Below, piece by piece: positions 8,030 through 19,466 of a stretch of 64,000 nucleotides of DNA. Made by a program: the position numbers and the translations under genes. Within the stretch, counting starts at the first letter, position 1. Every line of letters starts with the position of its first letter. The stretch comes from Buchnera aphidicola (Rhopalosiphum maidis) (GTDB lineage: Bacteria > Pseudomonadota > Gammaproteobacteria > Enterobacterales > Enterobacteriaceae). A model generated the notes under the pieces. It saw nothing but the letters and a program-made list of their open reading frames with translations, was not told the origin of the DNA and searched no databases. Where the stretch lies: contig NZ_CP032759.1 of the NCBI RefSeq assembly GCF_003671935.1, positions 434,001-498,000 of the forward strand. Direction: 5' to 3'.

Positions 8030-10801
8030 CTATTTTATTTTAAAATTTAATGCATGATTTATTATTTTTTCTTGTTCTTTTCTATGGATTGAAATATGAC
8101 CAGCTGCAGGTGATGCAGCAGATGAACGACCAACGTAATTTAAATCAGAATTTTTTGGTAAAAGAGTACGTAGAAAATTATTAATATAAAACCATGCTCC
8201 TTGATTTTTTGGTTCTTCTTGACACCAAATAAAATCTTGTACGTAAAAATAATTTTTTAATATTTTTAATATTTCATCTTTTGGAAATGGATATAATTGT
8301 TCAATTCGAATTAATGCAATATTATTAATGTTATATTCACTACGACGTTCTAAAAGATCGTAATATATTTTGCCAGAGCAAAAAATTAAACGTTTTACTT
8401 CGTTTTGTTTTCTATTTTTTTCGTTTATTACATTTTTAAAATTTTTATTTATTAAATCTTCTAAAGAAGATCTTGCCATAGTATTTCGTAAAAGTGATTT
8501 AGGAGTTAAAACAATCAATGGTTTACAAATATTGTTAAATATTTGACGTCTTAATAAATGAAATATTTGCGAAGACGTAGTAGGTATGCATATTTGTATA
8601 TTATTTTCAGCACATAGTTGAAGAAATCTTTCAAGTCTAGCAGAAGAATGTTCAGGTCCTTGTCCTTCATATCCATGAGGTAAAAAAAGAACTAAGTTGG
8701 ATTTTTGATTCCATTTTTGTTCACTCGCACTAATAAATTGATCTATTACTACTTGAGCACCGTTAGCAAAATCTCCAAATTGTGCTTCCCAAATAGTTAA
8801 ATTATTCGATGGAAATAGTGAATATCCATATTCAAAAGCTAAAACGGCTTCTTCTGATAATACAGAATCCCAAATTTCAAATTTTCCTTGATTTTTTTCT
8901 ATATTTTGCAAAGGAACGTAAATAGAACCATTCTTTTGATCATGAATAAAAGCATGACGATGAAAAAAAGTTCCTCTACTTATGTCTTCTCCTGAAAGAC
9001 GACATGAAATACCTTCTTTAAGGATTGTTGCATAAGCTAGCAATTCAGCTGTACCCCAATCAAATGATTTCTGTCCTTCAGACATATTTATTCTTTCTTG
9101 ATAAATTTTTTTAACTCTATCATGTACTTTAACTGAATTAGGAATAGTATTAATAGAATATAATAAATTTTTAACATTTAAAAAATTTAACTTTGTGTTT
9201 TCTTTTTGTTTTTTTACAAAAAATTTTTCATTTTGATTCTGAAAAGTTATATTTTTCTTTTTTGAAAAAACATTTTCTCCTTGTATCAGTTTAGCTGTAT
9301 ATTCGTTTATTATTTTTTTAACATCGTCAGATGTAATTAATTTTTCCGAAATTAATAAGTCAGAATATATTTTACTTGTAGTAGGATGATTCCGAATTTT
9401 TTTATACATAATAGGTTGTGTTACAGAAGGATCATCGACTTCATTATGTCCATTTCGTCTATAACAAACTAAATCTACAAAAACATCTTTTTTAAACTTT
9501 TTTTTAAATTTTAAAGCTAATTGAATCGCAAAAATAGAAGCTTCTATATCATCAGAATTGACATGAAACACAGGTGCTTGAATTATTTTAGCAATGTCAG
9601 TACAATGTTTACTAGAACGAAGATTTTTAGGATTAGATGTAGTAAATCCAATTTGATTATTAATAACTATATGAACAGTGCCACCAACTTTATAAGCTTC
9701 TGTTTGAGACATATTTAATGTTTCTTGAATTACACCTTGTCCAATAATAGAAGCATCACCATGTATATTAATAGATAAAACTTTGTTTTCAGAAATTTTT
9801 AATTGATCTATAGATGATCGTGCTATACCTAAAACAACTGGATTAATTATTTCTAAATGAGATGGATTATATGCTAATTTTAAATGTATTTTTTCTTTTT
9901 CATTTTGTATTTCAGCAACTCCACCCATATGATATTTTACATCTCCACTAAAATTTTTTGGTATATTAACTCCAGAAAATTCATCAAATAGTACCTTCGG
10001 ATTTTTGTTTAATACATTTATTAATACATTTAATCTACCTCTGTGAGCCATTCCTAAAACAATTTCAGATATATTATTTTTTTTTGAATATCGAATTATT
10101 TCGTGCAGAATACTAATTAATGTCTCTGCTCCTTCTAAAGAAAATCGTTTTGTACCAGAAAATTTTTTTCCTAGGTATTTTTCAAAAGTTTCTCCATAAA
10201 GAATTTCTTTTAAAAATCTTATTCTTTCTTTTTTTGAAAACAAATTTTCTTTAAAAAATAATTCTATATGTTTTGTAATCCATTTTTTTTCAAATGAACT
10301 TTCAATATACATATATTCAAATCCAATAGAATTACAATATTTTTTATTTAATTCTTTATACAAATCTATAATTTTTATTTCATATCGAGAAGAATTCTTA
10401 AAATCAACTTTTACAGTTGTTTCTAATTCATTTTCATTGAAATTGTAAAAAGAAGATTCTAAATATTTATATTCTTTTCTTTTATTTAATTCAATAGGAT
10501 TGATTAAAGATTTTTTATGACCTTTTTTTCGAAAAATATCAATAATATAATTAATTTTTTTTTCTAATATTTCTTGTTGGTAAATTTTGTTTTTTTGAAA
10601 AAAATTACTTTTATCATTGAATTTTTCTTCTTTTAAAATATCTTTTCCTTCTTTAAATAAATTTTTAAATTGATCATGCCACGTAGTATTAACAGATTTT
10701 GGATTTATTAAATAATTTTTATACATATTTTCAATATAGTTCTGATTACTACTAGATAACCAGGAGGAATTAAATAATCTTTCTAGTGTATTTTTTTTCA
10801 T
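8030..10801 (-). CDS. sucA: 2-oxoglutarate dehydrogenase E1 component
   Basis: This thiamine-diphosphate enzyme decarboxylates 2-oxoglutarate and passes the succinyl group to the lipoyl arm of SucB. The 923 residues (E. coli 933) start with the short E1o N-terminal segment [19 protein letters not shown]. The thiamine-binding core follows, with [17 protein letters not shown] near residue 245-260, [18 protein letters not shown] near 350, and [14 protein letters not shown] near 380. The C-terminal pyrimidine-binding half carries [14 protein letters not shown] and [21 protein letters not shown] (from about 700). Residues 85-170 are lysine-rich and poorly conserved. The gene heads the sucAB pair. 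Retaining this single TCA-cycle step is a known Buchnera feature, as the complex can supply succinyl-CoA from host glutamate or 2-oxoglutarate. Confidence 0.97.
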   Translation of the reverse strand: MKKNTLERLFNSSWLSSSNQNYIENMYKNYLINPKSVNTTWHDQFKNLFKEGKDILKEEKFNDKSNFFQKNKIYQQEILEKKINYIIDIFRKKGHKKSLINPIELNKRKEYKYLESSFYNFNENELETTVKVDFKNSSRYEIKIIDLYKELNKKYCNSIGFEYMYIESSFEKKWITKHIELFFKENLFSKKERIRFLKEILYGETFEKYLGKKFSGTKRFSLEGAETLISILHEIIRYSKKNNISEIVLGMAHRGRLNVLINVLNKNPKVLFDEFSGVNIPKNFSGDVKYHMGGVAEIQNEKEKIHLKLAYNPSHLEIINPVVLGIARSSIDQLKISENKVLSINIHGDASIIGQGVIQETLNMSQTEAYKVGGTVHIVINNQIGFTTSNPKNLRSSKHCTDIAKIIQAPVFHVNSDDIEASIFAIQLALKFKKKFKKDVFVDLVCYRRNGHNEVDDPSVTQPIMYKKIRNHPTTSKIYSDLLISEKLITSDDVKKIINEYTAKLIQGENVFSKKKNITFQNQNEKFFVKKQKENTKLNFLNVKNLLYSINTIPNSVKVHDRVKKIYQERINMSEGQKSFDWGTAELLAYATILKEGISCRLSGEDISRGTFFHRHAFIHDQKNGSIYVPLQNIEKNQGKFEIWDSVLSEEAVLAFEYGYSLFPSNNLTIWEAQFGDFANGAQVVIDQFISASEQKWNQKSNLVLFLPHGYEGQGPEHSSARLERFLQLCAENNIQICIPTTSSQIFHLLRRQIFNNICKPLIVLTPKSLLRNTMARSSLEDLINKNFKNVINEKNRKQNEVKRLIFCSGKIYYDLLERRSEYNINNIALIRIEQLYPFPKDEILKILKNYFYVQDFIWCQEEPKNQGAWFYINNFLRTLLPKNSDLNYVGRSSAASPAAGHISIHRKEQEKIINHALNFKIK

Positions 10802-10883
10802 GTTTTTTATTAAACTTTTTATGTAGAAATTTTAAAAACAGTTAAAAATTTTATTGTATTTTTATAATTCACTTTTTTTCAAA

Positions 10884-11627
10884 TTATGCTGGATTATAAA
10901 TATCGATAAAAGTAACATCTAAATTATATTTTTTATTTAACCATATACCTAAAGATTTAATTCCATCTTTTTCTGTAGCATGATGTCCTATAGAAAAAAA
11001 ATGAATACCTAGTTCTTTAGCAAAATGCATTGTTTCTTCTGAAATTTCGCCTGTTAAAAAAGCATCTACTCCAAAATTATATGCTTGTTCTATAAAATTT
11101 TGTCCCTTTCCACTACACCAAGCTACACGAGAAATAGAAAGTGGGGCATTTTCATATATATGTATAGGTTTTTTTTTATATTTTTTTTCTATTTTTTTAG
11201 CAAAATCAAAAGCGTTTATATTTTTTTCTAATATTCCCCAGAATAAATAAGGTAAAATATAACCTTTAATACAAATATTTAATTTTTTAGCTATTTGTGC
11301 ATTATTTCCTATTTTAGGATGAATATCTAAAGGTAAGTGCCAACTGTATAAATTAATATTGTTAGAAAGTATAGTTTTTAATCTTTTTCTTTTCATGTTG
11401 TGAATATATCGAGATTCTTTTTTCCAAAAATAGCCATGGTGTACTATTATAGCATTTGCATTATAAGATAATGCTTGATCTAATAAGTCTTGACAAGCAG
11501 TAACACCTGTAACAATTTTTTTAATTGTTTTTTCCCCCTCTATTTGTAATCCATTAGGTATAACATCATTACATTCATGACTTAATAATTTTTTATTAAT
11601 AATTTTTTCTAATAAAAAATTTTCCAT
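10884..11627 (-). CDS. ybgI: Nif3/YbgI-family dinuclear-metal protein
   Basis: This conserved protein of the NIF3 (GTP cyclohydrolase I type 2-like) family has no settled cellular role. Its length of 247 residues equals E. coli YbgI. The metal-binding pattern is visible: the paired histidines of IVHHGYFW at 63-64, the Asp of LPLDIHPKIGNN near 101, and the C-terminal FFSIGHHATEKDGIK with His and Glu ligands near 213-220. In E. coli ybgI is next to phr, and here it lies four bases downstream of the phrB stop on the same strand, so that pairing is conserved. The function remains unassigned from sequence. Confidence 0.9.
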   Translation of the reverse strand: MENFLLEKIINKKLLSHECNDVIPNGLQIEGEKTIKKIVTGVTACQDLLDQALSYNANAIIVHHGYFWKKESRYIHNMKRKRLKTILSNNINLYSWHLPLDIHPKIGNNAQIAKKLNICIKGYILPYLFWGILEKNINAFDFAKKIEKKYKKKPIHIYENAPLSISRVAWCSGKGQNFIEQAYNFGVDAFLTGEISEETMHFAKELGIHFFSIGHHATEKDGIKSLGIWLNKKYNLDVTFIDIYNPA

Positions 11628-11631
11628 ATTA

Positions 11632-13073
11632 TTAAACCTTTTGTTTTTTAGAATTTAATTGAGCTTTATTGTATACTAATAATGCTTTTTCTTTACTATT
11701 TCTATAGTCTATAATTGGTTCTGGATAATTTATTTTACAGTGATTTTTTGTTGACCATTCGTACGGATTATGAATATAGTGATCTGGTATACAATTTAAT
11801 TCTGGAATATATTTACGTATAAATAAACCTGATTTATCAAATTTTTTAGATTGATTTAAGGGATTAAAAAAACGTATATATGGTGCTGAATCACTTCCTA
11901 TTGAAGCTGACCATTGCCATCCACCATTATTTAATGCAAAATCCCCGTCAATTAAATTAGACATAAAATATTTTTCCCCCTTTCTCCAATTAATTAAAAG
12001 ATTTTTTACTAAAAAACTAGACGTAATCATTCTTAATCTGTTATGCATCCAACCGGTTTGATTTAATTGTCTCATTCCCGCATCTACTATAGGAAAACCT
12101 GTATTTCCATTTTTCCAAGCGTTAAAATAATTTGTATTATTTTCCCAGTTAATTTTTTCCTCCCACGTCAATAATGATTTAGACTTACTAAGTATTGGAA
12201 AACCAATTAATAAATGATAGTAAAATTCACGCCATATTATTTCATTTAACCAATCTGAATTTAAAATAATATTTAATGGAATTCTTTTATATTGTTTTAA
12301 AACTATTTTTAAGCAATATCGTGGTGATATTATTCCTAAAGATAAATAGGGAGACAGCATACTAGTTCCATTTAAAAACGGAAAATTTCTTTTTAAAGAA
12401 TATTTTTCCATTTTATAAATACAAAAACTTTTTAATTTTTCAATAGCTTTTTTTTCTCCAATAGGAAAAGTTTTTTGATCAAAATTAACAACTAAGTTTT
12501 CTGGAAATAATTCTAGTAATGAATAATTAAGATAAATTTTTCTTTTTTTTGGAATAGGAAAACATTCTGGAACTTTTTTTGATAAATTACATATTACTTT
12601 CTTTCTAAAAAAAGAAAAAATTTTATATGTTTTGTTGTGTGTATTTTTTATACTATCAATAGAAGTTAAGATACTATCGTGAAATCCTTTTACAACAACA
12701 CCTTTTTCAGACAGTTTTTTTTTACTAGGCAATCGCGATTTCTTTCATTTATTTCATATTGATAATTATAAAACAAACTACTTATCTTTTTTTTTTCGCA
12801 GAAATAAATTAAATAATCTATTGAACTTAAAAAATTAGGACATTCGTGATAATGTAAAATAATATTTAATTTTAATAATTCTTTTTTTAAATTTATTAAA
12901 TTTTGGTAGATAAATGATATTTTTTTTGAAGAAAGAAAATGATCTTTCCATTGTTTTGGTGTTGCAATAAACAAACCAGTAACTTGATCTACGTCAAACA
13001 TACAAGCGTGATGTAAAGCAGTATTATCGTATAAACGAAGATCAGTTCGAAACCAAATTAAATTTTTTTTCAT
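11632..13073 (-). pseudogene. phrB: deoxyribodipyrimidine photolyase, frameshifted at a poly(A) tract
   Basis: The photolyase repairs cyclobutane pyrimidine dimers with light. The gene is split into two overlapping frames. 13073-12690 encodes the N-terminal antenna domain (NLIWFRTDLRLYDN, FYNYQYEINERNRD). 12732-11632 encodes the rest, including the FAD-binding WMHNRLRMITSSFLVK and NNGGWQWSAS motifs. Both parts align without a gap to E. coli PhrB (472 residues). The break is at nine consecutive A's of the coding strand (12715-12723). One more A, or two fewer, joins the frames to about 480 residues with sequence (VKKKLSEKGVVVKGFHDS) matching the family. All other visible motifs are intact, so the decay is recent, the product is rescued by slippage, or the base count is wrong. 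Typed as a pseudogene with that reservation. Confidence 0.75.
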
Positions 13074-13419
13074 AATTTTTTTAACATATTCATAGTTGTA
13101 TTAAAAATATATGTTATAATTTCTGTTTCTTTTTTTATAAAAAAATTTAAATTTTTTTATAGCATTCAATTTAAAAAAATATATGTATATTAAAGTTTTA
13201 TAAAAAATTATTAAATAATTTTTAATTAAAAATCAACAGATATAACTTATAAATAAGTTATTAGAATACATTTATTTTACTAAGATAACAAAAAAAAATT
13301 AAATTTTTAGTTTTATGTTTTTTATGTAATTTTTTAAAAAAACATATTTTTAAATAAAAAAATTTCAAATATATTCTTCTTCATAATTAAGAATTATATT
13401 TTGATAGATAGGAAAAAAT
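13074..13419 (+). other. gene-free region between divergent phrB and fldA
   Basis: The 346 bases are almost purely A+T with no credible ORF, RNA gene or repeat family. They should contain the two divergent promoters, but AT-richness prevents placing -35/-10 elements. The one ordered element is a 9-base dyad at 13242-13261. A weak Shine-Dalgarno (gatagga) lies just before the fldA start at 13420. Confidence 0.5.
13242..13261. repeat. palindromic dyad, possible operator
   Basis: ATAACTTAT is followed by two A's and then its exact complement. It lies between two divergently transcribed genes, so it is not a terminator. A transcription-factor operator is possible, but perfect AT palindromes of this size also arise by chance in such DNA. 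Confidence 0.3.
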
Positions 13420-13929
13420 ATGAAGAAAATAGGTATTTTTTTTGGAAGTGATACTGGGAATACAGAAAAAGTAGCAAAATTGATTCAAAAAAAAATTGGT
13501 AATAGTTCTATATTACATGATATTAGCAATGCTTCTAAAAAAGATATTGAACTTTTTGATTATCTAATACTAGGAGTTCCTACTTGGTATTATGGTGAAA
13601 TGCAATGTGATTGGGATGATTTTTTACCTATTTTAAAAAAAATAAATTTTTTACAGAAAACTGTAGCATTATTTGGATGTGGAGATCAAGAAGATTATGG
13701 AGAATATTTTTGTGATGCATTAGGTTTAATATATAAAGTTTTAAAAAAAAATAATGCTAAAATAATTGGAAAATGGCCTACGATTGAATATAATTTTGAA
13801 TCTTCTAAAGCTCTTTTAAATAAAGATTATTTTGTAGGATTAGCTTTAGATGAAGACCGTCAGTCGGAAAAAACCGAAAAAAGAATAAAAAAATGGATAT
13901 CAAACATTCTTCCTCAATTTCATTTATAG
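13420..13929 (+). CDS. fldA: flavodoxin I
   Basis: Flavodoxin is a small FMN electron carrier. It donates electrons to radical-SAM and other enzymes, including biotin synthase BioB, IspG and LipA, whose genes are in this window. The 169 residues (E. coli FldA 176) contain the FMN-phosphate loop [14 protein letters not shown] near residues 9-22, the [13 protein letters not shown] loop near 57-69 whose Trp stacks on the flavin, and the [17 protein letters not shown] segment near 87-103 with the second flavin-stacking Tyr. The insertion that defines long-chain flavodoxins is present. Divergent from phrB and followed by queF. Confidence 0.96.
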   Translation: MKKIGIFFGSDTGNTEKVAKLIQKKIGNSSILHDISNASKKDIELFDYLILGVPTWYYGEMQCDWDDFLPILKKINFLQKTVALFGCGDQEDYGEYFCDALGLIYKVLKKNNAKIIGKWPTIEYNFESSKALLNKDYFVGLALDEDRQSEKTEKRIKKWISNILPQFHL

Positions 13930-14020
13930 ATGATAAGATATTATCAATCAATATATTAAATTAAAAAAATAAATTTTATATACAATGCTCTTGTATATAA
14001 TTGTAAATTAAAGAAAAAAT

Positions 14021-14809
14021 ATGAGTTTTAAAATAAATAATTTTCACCATCTACAACCGATATCTAGAAAAAAACATCGAAAAAAAATTAGGTTAAATTA
14101 TATTAATCTTCCTTTTATAGGTAGAGATATTTGGACTTTATACGAATTATCTTGGTTAAATAAAAATGGATTGCCAAAAGTTGCTATTGCTAAAATAGAA
14201 ATTGATATAAACAGTATTAATATTGTTGAATCTAAAAGTTTAAAAACTTATATAAACAGTTTTAATCAAATACAATTTGATAATGATATTAATTTTATTA
14301 AAATTTTAACTGACGATCTTACTAAATGTGTATGTGGACAAGTTTCTGTTAAACTATTTAGTTTAGATGAAATTAAAAAACAAAAAATTTCAGATTTTCG
14401 GGGTACTTGCATAGATAATCAAAATATTAAAATAGAATCATATAAATATGATCCATCATTACTAATGATTGATTCTAAAAAAAAAATTACTAAAGAGAGT
14501 TTATATACTCATCTATTTAAATCCAATTGTCCTGCTACTCAACAACCTGATTGGGCATCAATGTATATCACATATATTGGATTACCAATTAATCACGATT
14601 CTTTATTACGCTATTTGATTTCTTTTCGTTCTCATAACGAATTTCATGAAGAATGTATTGAACGAATTTTTAATGATATTAATAAAATTTGTAAACCTGA
14701 AAAATTAACTGTATATGGAAGATATACTCGAAGAGGTGGAATAGATATCAATCCATGGAGAAGCAATACTATTTTTTCACCTTGTTTTATTAGATTAGCT
14801 AGACAATAA
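14021..14809 (+). CDS. queF: NADPH-dependent 7-cyano-7-deazaguanine (preQ0) reductase
   Basis: QueF reduces the nitrile of preQ0 to preQ1 in biosynthesis of the tRNA base queuosine. The 262 residues (E. coli 282) represent the bimodular type II form: an N-terminal tunnelling-fold half with the substrate/NADPH motif E-S-K-S-L-K-x-Y near residues 70-77, and a C-terminal half with the catalytic cysteine in SNCPATQQPDW (Cys170) and the HNEFHEECIE segment near 213-222 that supplies the preQ0-binding glutamate. No other queuosine gene is in the window. The gene is convergent with gapA and separated from it by a clear stem-loop. Confidence 0.94.
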   Translation: MSFKINNFHHLQPISRKKHRKKIRLNYINLPFIGRDIWTLYELSWLNKNGLPKVAIAKIEIDINSINIVESKSLKTYINSFNQIQFDNDINFIKILTDDLTKCVCGQVSVKLFSLDEIKKQKISDFRGTCIDNQNIKIESYKYDPSLLMIDSKKKITKESLYTHLFKSNCPATQQPDWASMYITYIGLPINHDSLLRYLISFRSHNEFHEECIERIFNDINKICKPEKLTVYGRYTRRGGIDINPWRSNTIFSPCFIRLARQ

Positions 14810-14820
14810 AAAATTAAAAA

Positions 14821-14866
14821 AAAATTTTTTTTAAAAAGCAGTATTAAGGTTGTACTTAATACTGCT
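14821..14866 (-). terminator. terminator between queF and gapA
   Basis: A perfect 12-base stem (AGCAGTATTAAG at 14837-14848 and its complement at 14855-14866) with a 6-base loop lies between the convergent genes. On the minus strand it runs directly into TTTTTAAAAAAAATTTTTTTT, so it is well formed for gapA. For queF the stem is usable but lacks a T run. Confidence 0.75.
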
Positions 14867-14979
14867 ATACTCAAAAAAAGTAAGATATGTCTTATATGTA
14901 AAATTATTTAATATATTTAAATATTTTTATATATAATAAAAATATACTTCTATATTTAGAAGAAATTATAGCCTAATAT

Positions 14980-15993
<1,014 letters not shown>

Positions 15994-16045
15994 TTATAAA
16001 TTATTTATAACTAATATTTACTTTTTTATAAAAAATATTTTTTTC

Positions 16046-16062
16046 ATTTCTTTAAAAGAAAT
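16046..16062 (-). terminator. possible terminator after lolE
   Basis: ATTTCTTT and its complement AAAGAAAT are separated by one base, four bases after the lolE stop on the minus strand, and followed by an A/T run with several T stretches. The usable stem is about six pairs once a loop is allowed, so the call is modest. Confidence 0.4.
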
Positions 16063-16066
16063 AATT

Positions 16067-17308
16067 TTAATATTCTCTTAATATTTCGTTGGGATTTATT
16101 TTAGATGCATAATATATGGGATACCAATTTGCAATAATTCCTATTATTAAGGTACTTATAAAAATAATAATTAAATCAAATAAATTTAATTTTAATAATA
16201 AAAAATTTTTATAATAGACATTTTGTAATAACCAACTTTCTGAAAAATTGTTTTCTAAAAACAACATAATTTTTTTAAAATTTAATACTGTTATAATACC
16301 TGTTAATAAACCTATTAAATTTCCTATAAAAATAAAACGCATTCCATAGTAGAAGAAAATTAGTTGAATAAGAATATTATTGGCACCTATACTTCGTAAA
16401 ATAGCAATTTCTTTTGTTTTTTTAGATATAGTTGTTAAAGAAATAGATATCAAACTAAAACATGAAATCAGTATTATCAAAAATAATGTCAAATATATTA
16501 TTGTTTTAATTATTTTAATATCATGATAAATATATTTATAACTGTACATCCAACTATAAAAAAAAAGAGGTATTTTTGTTTTTTCAGCTATTTTTAGAAT
16601 AATTTTATCTGCTTGAAATGGATCAGACATATACAATTCAATTTTATCAACATCGTTGTCTATTTTAAAAACTTTTTGGAAAAAAATAAAAGGTATTAAC
16701 CCAATGTTTGAGTTTGAAATTCCATTAGAATGGAATATAGATTTAATTTTAAAAGAAAAATTTTTTATTTTATTTTTTTCAAAATTTATTTTTTTATTTA
16801 AAATAATTAGAGTAATTAAATCTCCTTCTTTAAGAGAGAAATACTCTGCTAAATCAGAAGAAATAATAATTTCATTGTTACAAATTTTTTTTAATTTAGA
16901 AAAATTAAATAATTTTTTTTGAAAAGAAAAATACTTTTTTATATATTCTACATTTTTGAAACTTTTAATATTAATAAACCTTATTTGATCATTTTTTAAT
17001 AGAATACTATTCATTAAAATATATGGTTCAGAGTAAATAACTTCTGGTAGGAGTTTTAATTTTTTTGTGACATCTTTCCAATTAAGTAAAGATTGATCTG
17101 TTAGTTCAATAATCCCATGTGGTAAAGCTGACAAAATATTTTTTTTTATTAATATTTGAAAACCATTTAAAGCGCTAAAACTTAAAACTAATGTGAATAT
17201 ACTAATAGAAATTCCTATCTTAGATAAAATAGAAGTTAATAATACTGCATAATTTTTATTATTTCGATGATATAATCGTTTTGAAATTAAAAAAGATAAA
17301 AAATTCAT
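16067..17308 (-). CDS. lolE: lipoprotein-releasing ABC transporter permease LolE
   Basis: LolE is one of the two membrane subunits of LolCDE, which extracts outer-membrane-destined lipoproteins from the inner membrane. The 413 residues (E. coli 414) have the FtsX/MacB-type layout: an N-terminal transmembrane helix around 22-48 ending LSALNGFQ, a long periplasmic domain to about 265, and three C-terminal helices with KTKEIAILRSIGA (the coupling region near 305-317) and the terminal WYPIYYASKINPNEIL. LALNGF and PHGIIE after the first helix match LolE rather than LolC. It directly follows lolD with no intergenic bases and ends the lolCDE operon. Confidence 0.93.
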   Translation of the reverse strand: MNFLSFLISKRLYHRNNKNYAVLLTSILSKIGISISIFTLVLSFSALNGFQILIKKNILSALPHGIIELTDQSLLNWKDVTKKLKLLPEVIYSEPYILMNSILLKNDQIRFINIKSFKNVEYIKKYFSFQKKLFNFSKLKKICNNEIIISSDLAEYFSLKEGDLITLIILNKKINFEKNKIKNFSFKIKSIFHSNGISNSNIGLIPFIFFQKVFKIDNDVDKIELYMSDPFQADKIILKIAEKTKIPLFFYSWMYSYKYIYHDIKIIKTIIYLTLFLIILISCFSLISISLTTISKKTKEIAILRSIGANNILIQLIFFYYGMRFIFIGNLIGLLTGIITVLNFKKIMLFLENNFSESWLLQNVYYKNFLLLKLNLFDLIIIFISTLIIGIIANWYPIYYASKINPNEILREY

Positions 17309-18016
17309 TTAATGTGTCTTTTTATATTGATTCTTATTATTAAATAATTGACCATGTTTCATTTCAAATAAAATATGTTGTTTTTTTATAAAACTTAGAT
17401 TATGACTTACGATTAAAAAAGAAGTATTTAAAGTGCTATTTAACTCAAATATTAAATCAAAAATAATTTTTTCATTATTTTTATCTAAATTACTTGTTGG
17501 TTCATCTGCTATTACTAAAGAAGGTTGATTGACTAAAGCTCGAGCGATGGCTACACGTTGTCTTTCACCACCAGACAATTCAGAAGGATATTTATTTACT
17601 TTTTTTTCTAAATGAACTCTTTTTAATATTTCATATGATTTTTCTTTTGATTCTTTAGTACTTTTTTTACTGATTAATGATGGTATAGAGACGTTTTCAA
17701 GAACATTAAAATCTAAAAGTAAATGATGAAATTGAAAAATAAATCCTAATTTTAAATTTCTTAATTTAGCTATTTCGTTCGATGACATAGAACTTAATAA
17801 AATTCCATCAAATAGTATACGTCCAGAAGTAGGATTATCTAATCCACTTAATAAGTGTAAAAATGTACTTTTTCCAGAACCAGATTTTCCAGTTATAAAT
17901 ATAATATCGCCTCTGTGAACTTTTAATGATATATTACTTAATATTTTTATTTCTTCTTTTTTTTTATAAAAAGACTTTGTCAAATTAGCACATTGTAAAA
18001 TTATATTTTTATTCAT
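17309..18016 (-). CDS. lolD: lipoprotein-releasing ABC transporter ATPase LolD
   Basis: LolD powers LolCE. An in-frame ATG lies at 18052, but the family start (M-N-K-x-I-L-L-Q-C) is the ATG at 18016, giving 235 residues (E. coli 233), so I use that. It shows Walker A GKSGSGKST near residues 42-50, the Q-loop in FIFQFHHLL near 90, the signature LSGGERQRVAIARAL near 145, Walker B LVIADEPTS near 166-174 and the switch histidine in IVSHNL near 200. The start lies inside the end of lolC (8-base overlap, 18009-18016), so translation is probably coupled. Confidence 0.95.
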   Translation of the reverse strand: MNKNIILQCANLTKSFYKKKEEIKILSNISLKVHRGDIIFITGKSGSGKSTFLHLLSGLDNPTSGRILFDGILLSSMSSNEIAKLRNLKLGFIFQFHHLLLDFNVLENVSIPSLISKKSTKESKEKSYEILKRVHLEKKVNKYPSELSGGERQRVAIARALVNQPSLVIADEPTSNLDKNNEKIIFDLIFELNSTLNTSFLIVSHNLSFIKKQHILFEMKHGQLFNNKNQYKKTH

Positions 18017-19208
18017 CAGATAAGATTCTAGCTGGGGTTGATTTAATAGCATACCAAATTGGATATAATGTTGATAAAATCGTAAAAAATACAGATATAA
18101 GATTGATTATTAAAATTTGAATGGGAAGAACTTTTATAGGAATCTCAATATCGATAAAAAATATTTTAATTAAAAAATTCAAAAAATCTTTTTGAAAAAT
18201 TAATATAATACTAATTATTGTACCAACTAAATTTCCAACTACAGAAATAGTTGATCCTAAAACAACGAATATTAACATTATTTTATAACGAGATAACCCT
18301 TGAGATTGAAAAATCGAAATATTATTTTTTTTATCTAGTACATTCATGGTTAGTGATGTAACAATGTTAAAACCTGCTACTAATAAAATTAAAATAAAAA
18401 AAAATAACATAATGTATTTTTCGATTTGCATTGCTTTAAAAAACTCACCTTTTTTCATTTTCCAATCTAATATAATAAAATTTTTATTTAATTTTTTTAT
18501 TTTCTGAACATTTAGAATAAATGGATCTTTCAACCATATTCTCCAACCAGTGATATGATATTTATCATAATTCAAAAAGTTTAAAGCATTTTTTTGATTC
18601 ATTAATATTTGATATTCATCAACTTCATTATTAGTTGAAAATATACCAGTTATTGTAAATAATCTTATATTAAGATAATTTTTTAAAAGATTTCTTTTAC
18701 TAAAAGGCAAAACAATTAATTTAATTTTGTCATTTATATGAACATGCAGTTTTTTAGCTAGTTCGCTGCCTATAATTATATTATATTTTCTTGAATTAAG
18801 AGTATATGAAGAATTTTTTATACCATAATTTTCTAAAATTTTTTTATTCTTTGCTTCAATACCAATTATTTCTCCTATATTAATTTCATTTTTATTTTCG
18901 ATAATTACTTTTTTACTAACAAAATCTGTAATTTGTTCAATATTTTTTAACTTTAAAATTTCTTTAGGAAAATGTAATTTATTAACACTGCGACTTTTAC
19001 TAGTAATAATTACATGGGGAATAAAAGATAAAATGTCATTTCGAAATTTATTTTGAAATCCATTGATTATAGATATGGTAATAATAGTTGAAGATATACC
19101 GACACTTATGCCTAAAATTGATAAAATAGTAATAATTTTTTTAAAATTTGGTAAATGAGGATTCCATAGATAACGTAAACCGATAAATATATATATAGGC
19201 TTATACAT
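18009..19208 (-). CDS. lolC: lipoprotein-releasing ABC transporter permease LolC
   Basis: LolC is the LolCDE subunit that in E. coli recruits the periplasmic chaperone LolA. The 399 residues equal the E. coli length and begin MYKPIYIFIGLRYL as in LolC. A transmembrane helix at about 24-48 leads to INGFQNKFRNDIL, followed by the periplasmic domain with SYTLNSRKYNIIIGSELAKKL and ITGWRIWLKDP, then three C-terminal helices (about 268-295, 315-345, 360-385). The hook segment that binds LolA should lie near residues 165-185, where FSKRNLLKNYLNIRLF is lysine-rich and diverged from E. coli. First gene of lolCDE, divergent from mfd. Confidence 0.94.
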   Translation of the reverse strand: MYKPIYIFIGLRYLWNPHLPNFKKIITILSILGISVGISSTIITISIINGFQNKFRNDILSFIPHVIITSKSRSVNKLHFPKEILKLKNIEQITDFVSKKVIIENKNEINIGEIIGIEAKNKKILENYGIKNSSYTLNSRKYNIIIGSELAKKLHVHINDKIKLIVLPFSKRNLLKNYLNIRLFTITGIFSTNNEVDEYQILMNQKNALNFLNYDKYHITGWRIWLKDPFILNVQKIKKLNKNFIILDWKMKKGEFFKAMQIEKYIMLFFFILILLVAGFNIVTSLTMNVLDKKNNISIFQSQGLSRYKIMLIFVVLGSTISVVGNLVGTIISIILIFQKDFLNFLIKIFFIDIEIPIKVLPIQILIINLISVFFTILSTLYPIWYAIKSTPARILSDE

Positions 19209-19466
19209 TTATAATATCTTTAATAGTTAAGAACTGTTGTAGTAAATTGAATTTAAAAAAATAATTTATTTATGTTAATTTTACAATTAAAATTTTAACT
19301 TGTATATTAACATATTTAATAAACAATATTAAAAAATATATATAAACATATTTATAAATAAATTATTATTTATTTTGGTTTTATTAAAGAAAAAATATTT
19401 TTTTAATAATATGTTGAGTCTATTTTTAAGAGTTTTATAAAAATTTTCAATTAGATAAATAATAAT

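Noticed and set aside
7735..8043. Plus-strand open frame of 102 codons over the sucB start
   Set aside because: It lies opposite the conserved lipoyl domain of sucB and shows no recognisable motif.
13976..14000. Hairpin TTATATACAA/TTGTATATAA between fldA and queF
   Set aside because: It is A/T-dominated, has no following T run, and similar palindromes are common at this composition.
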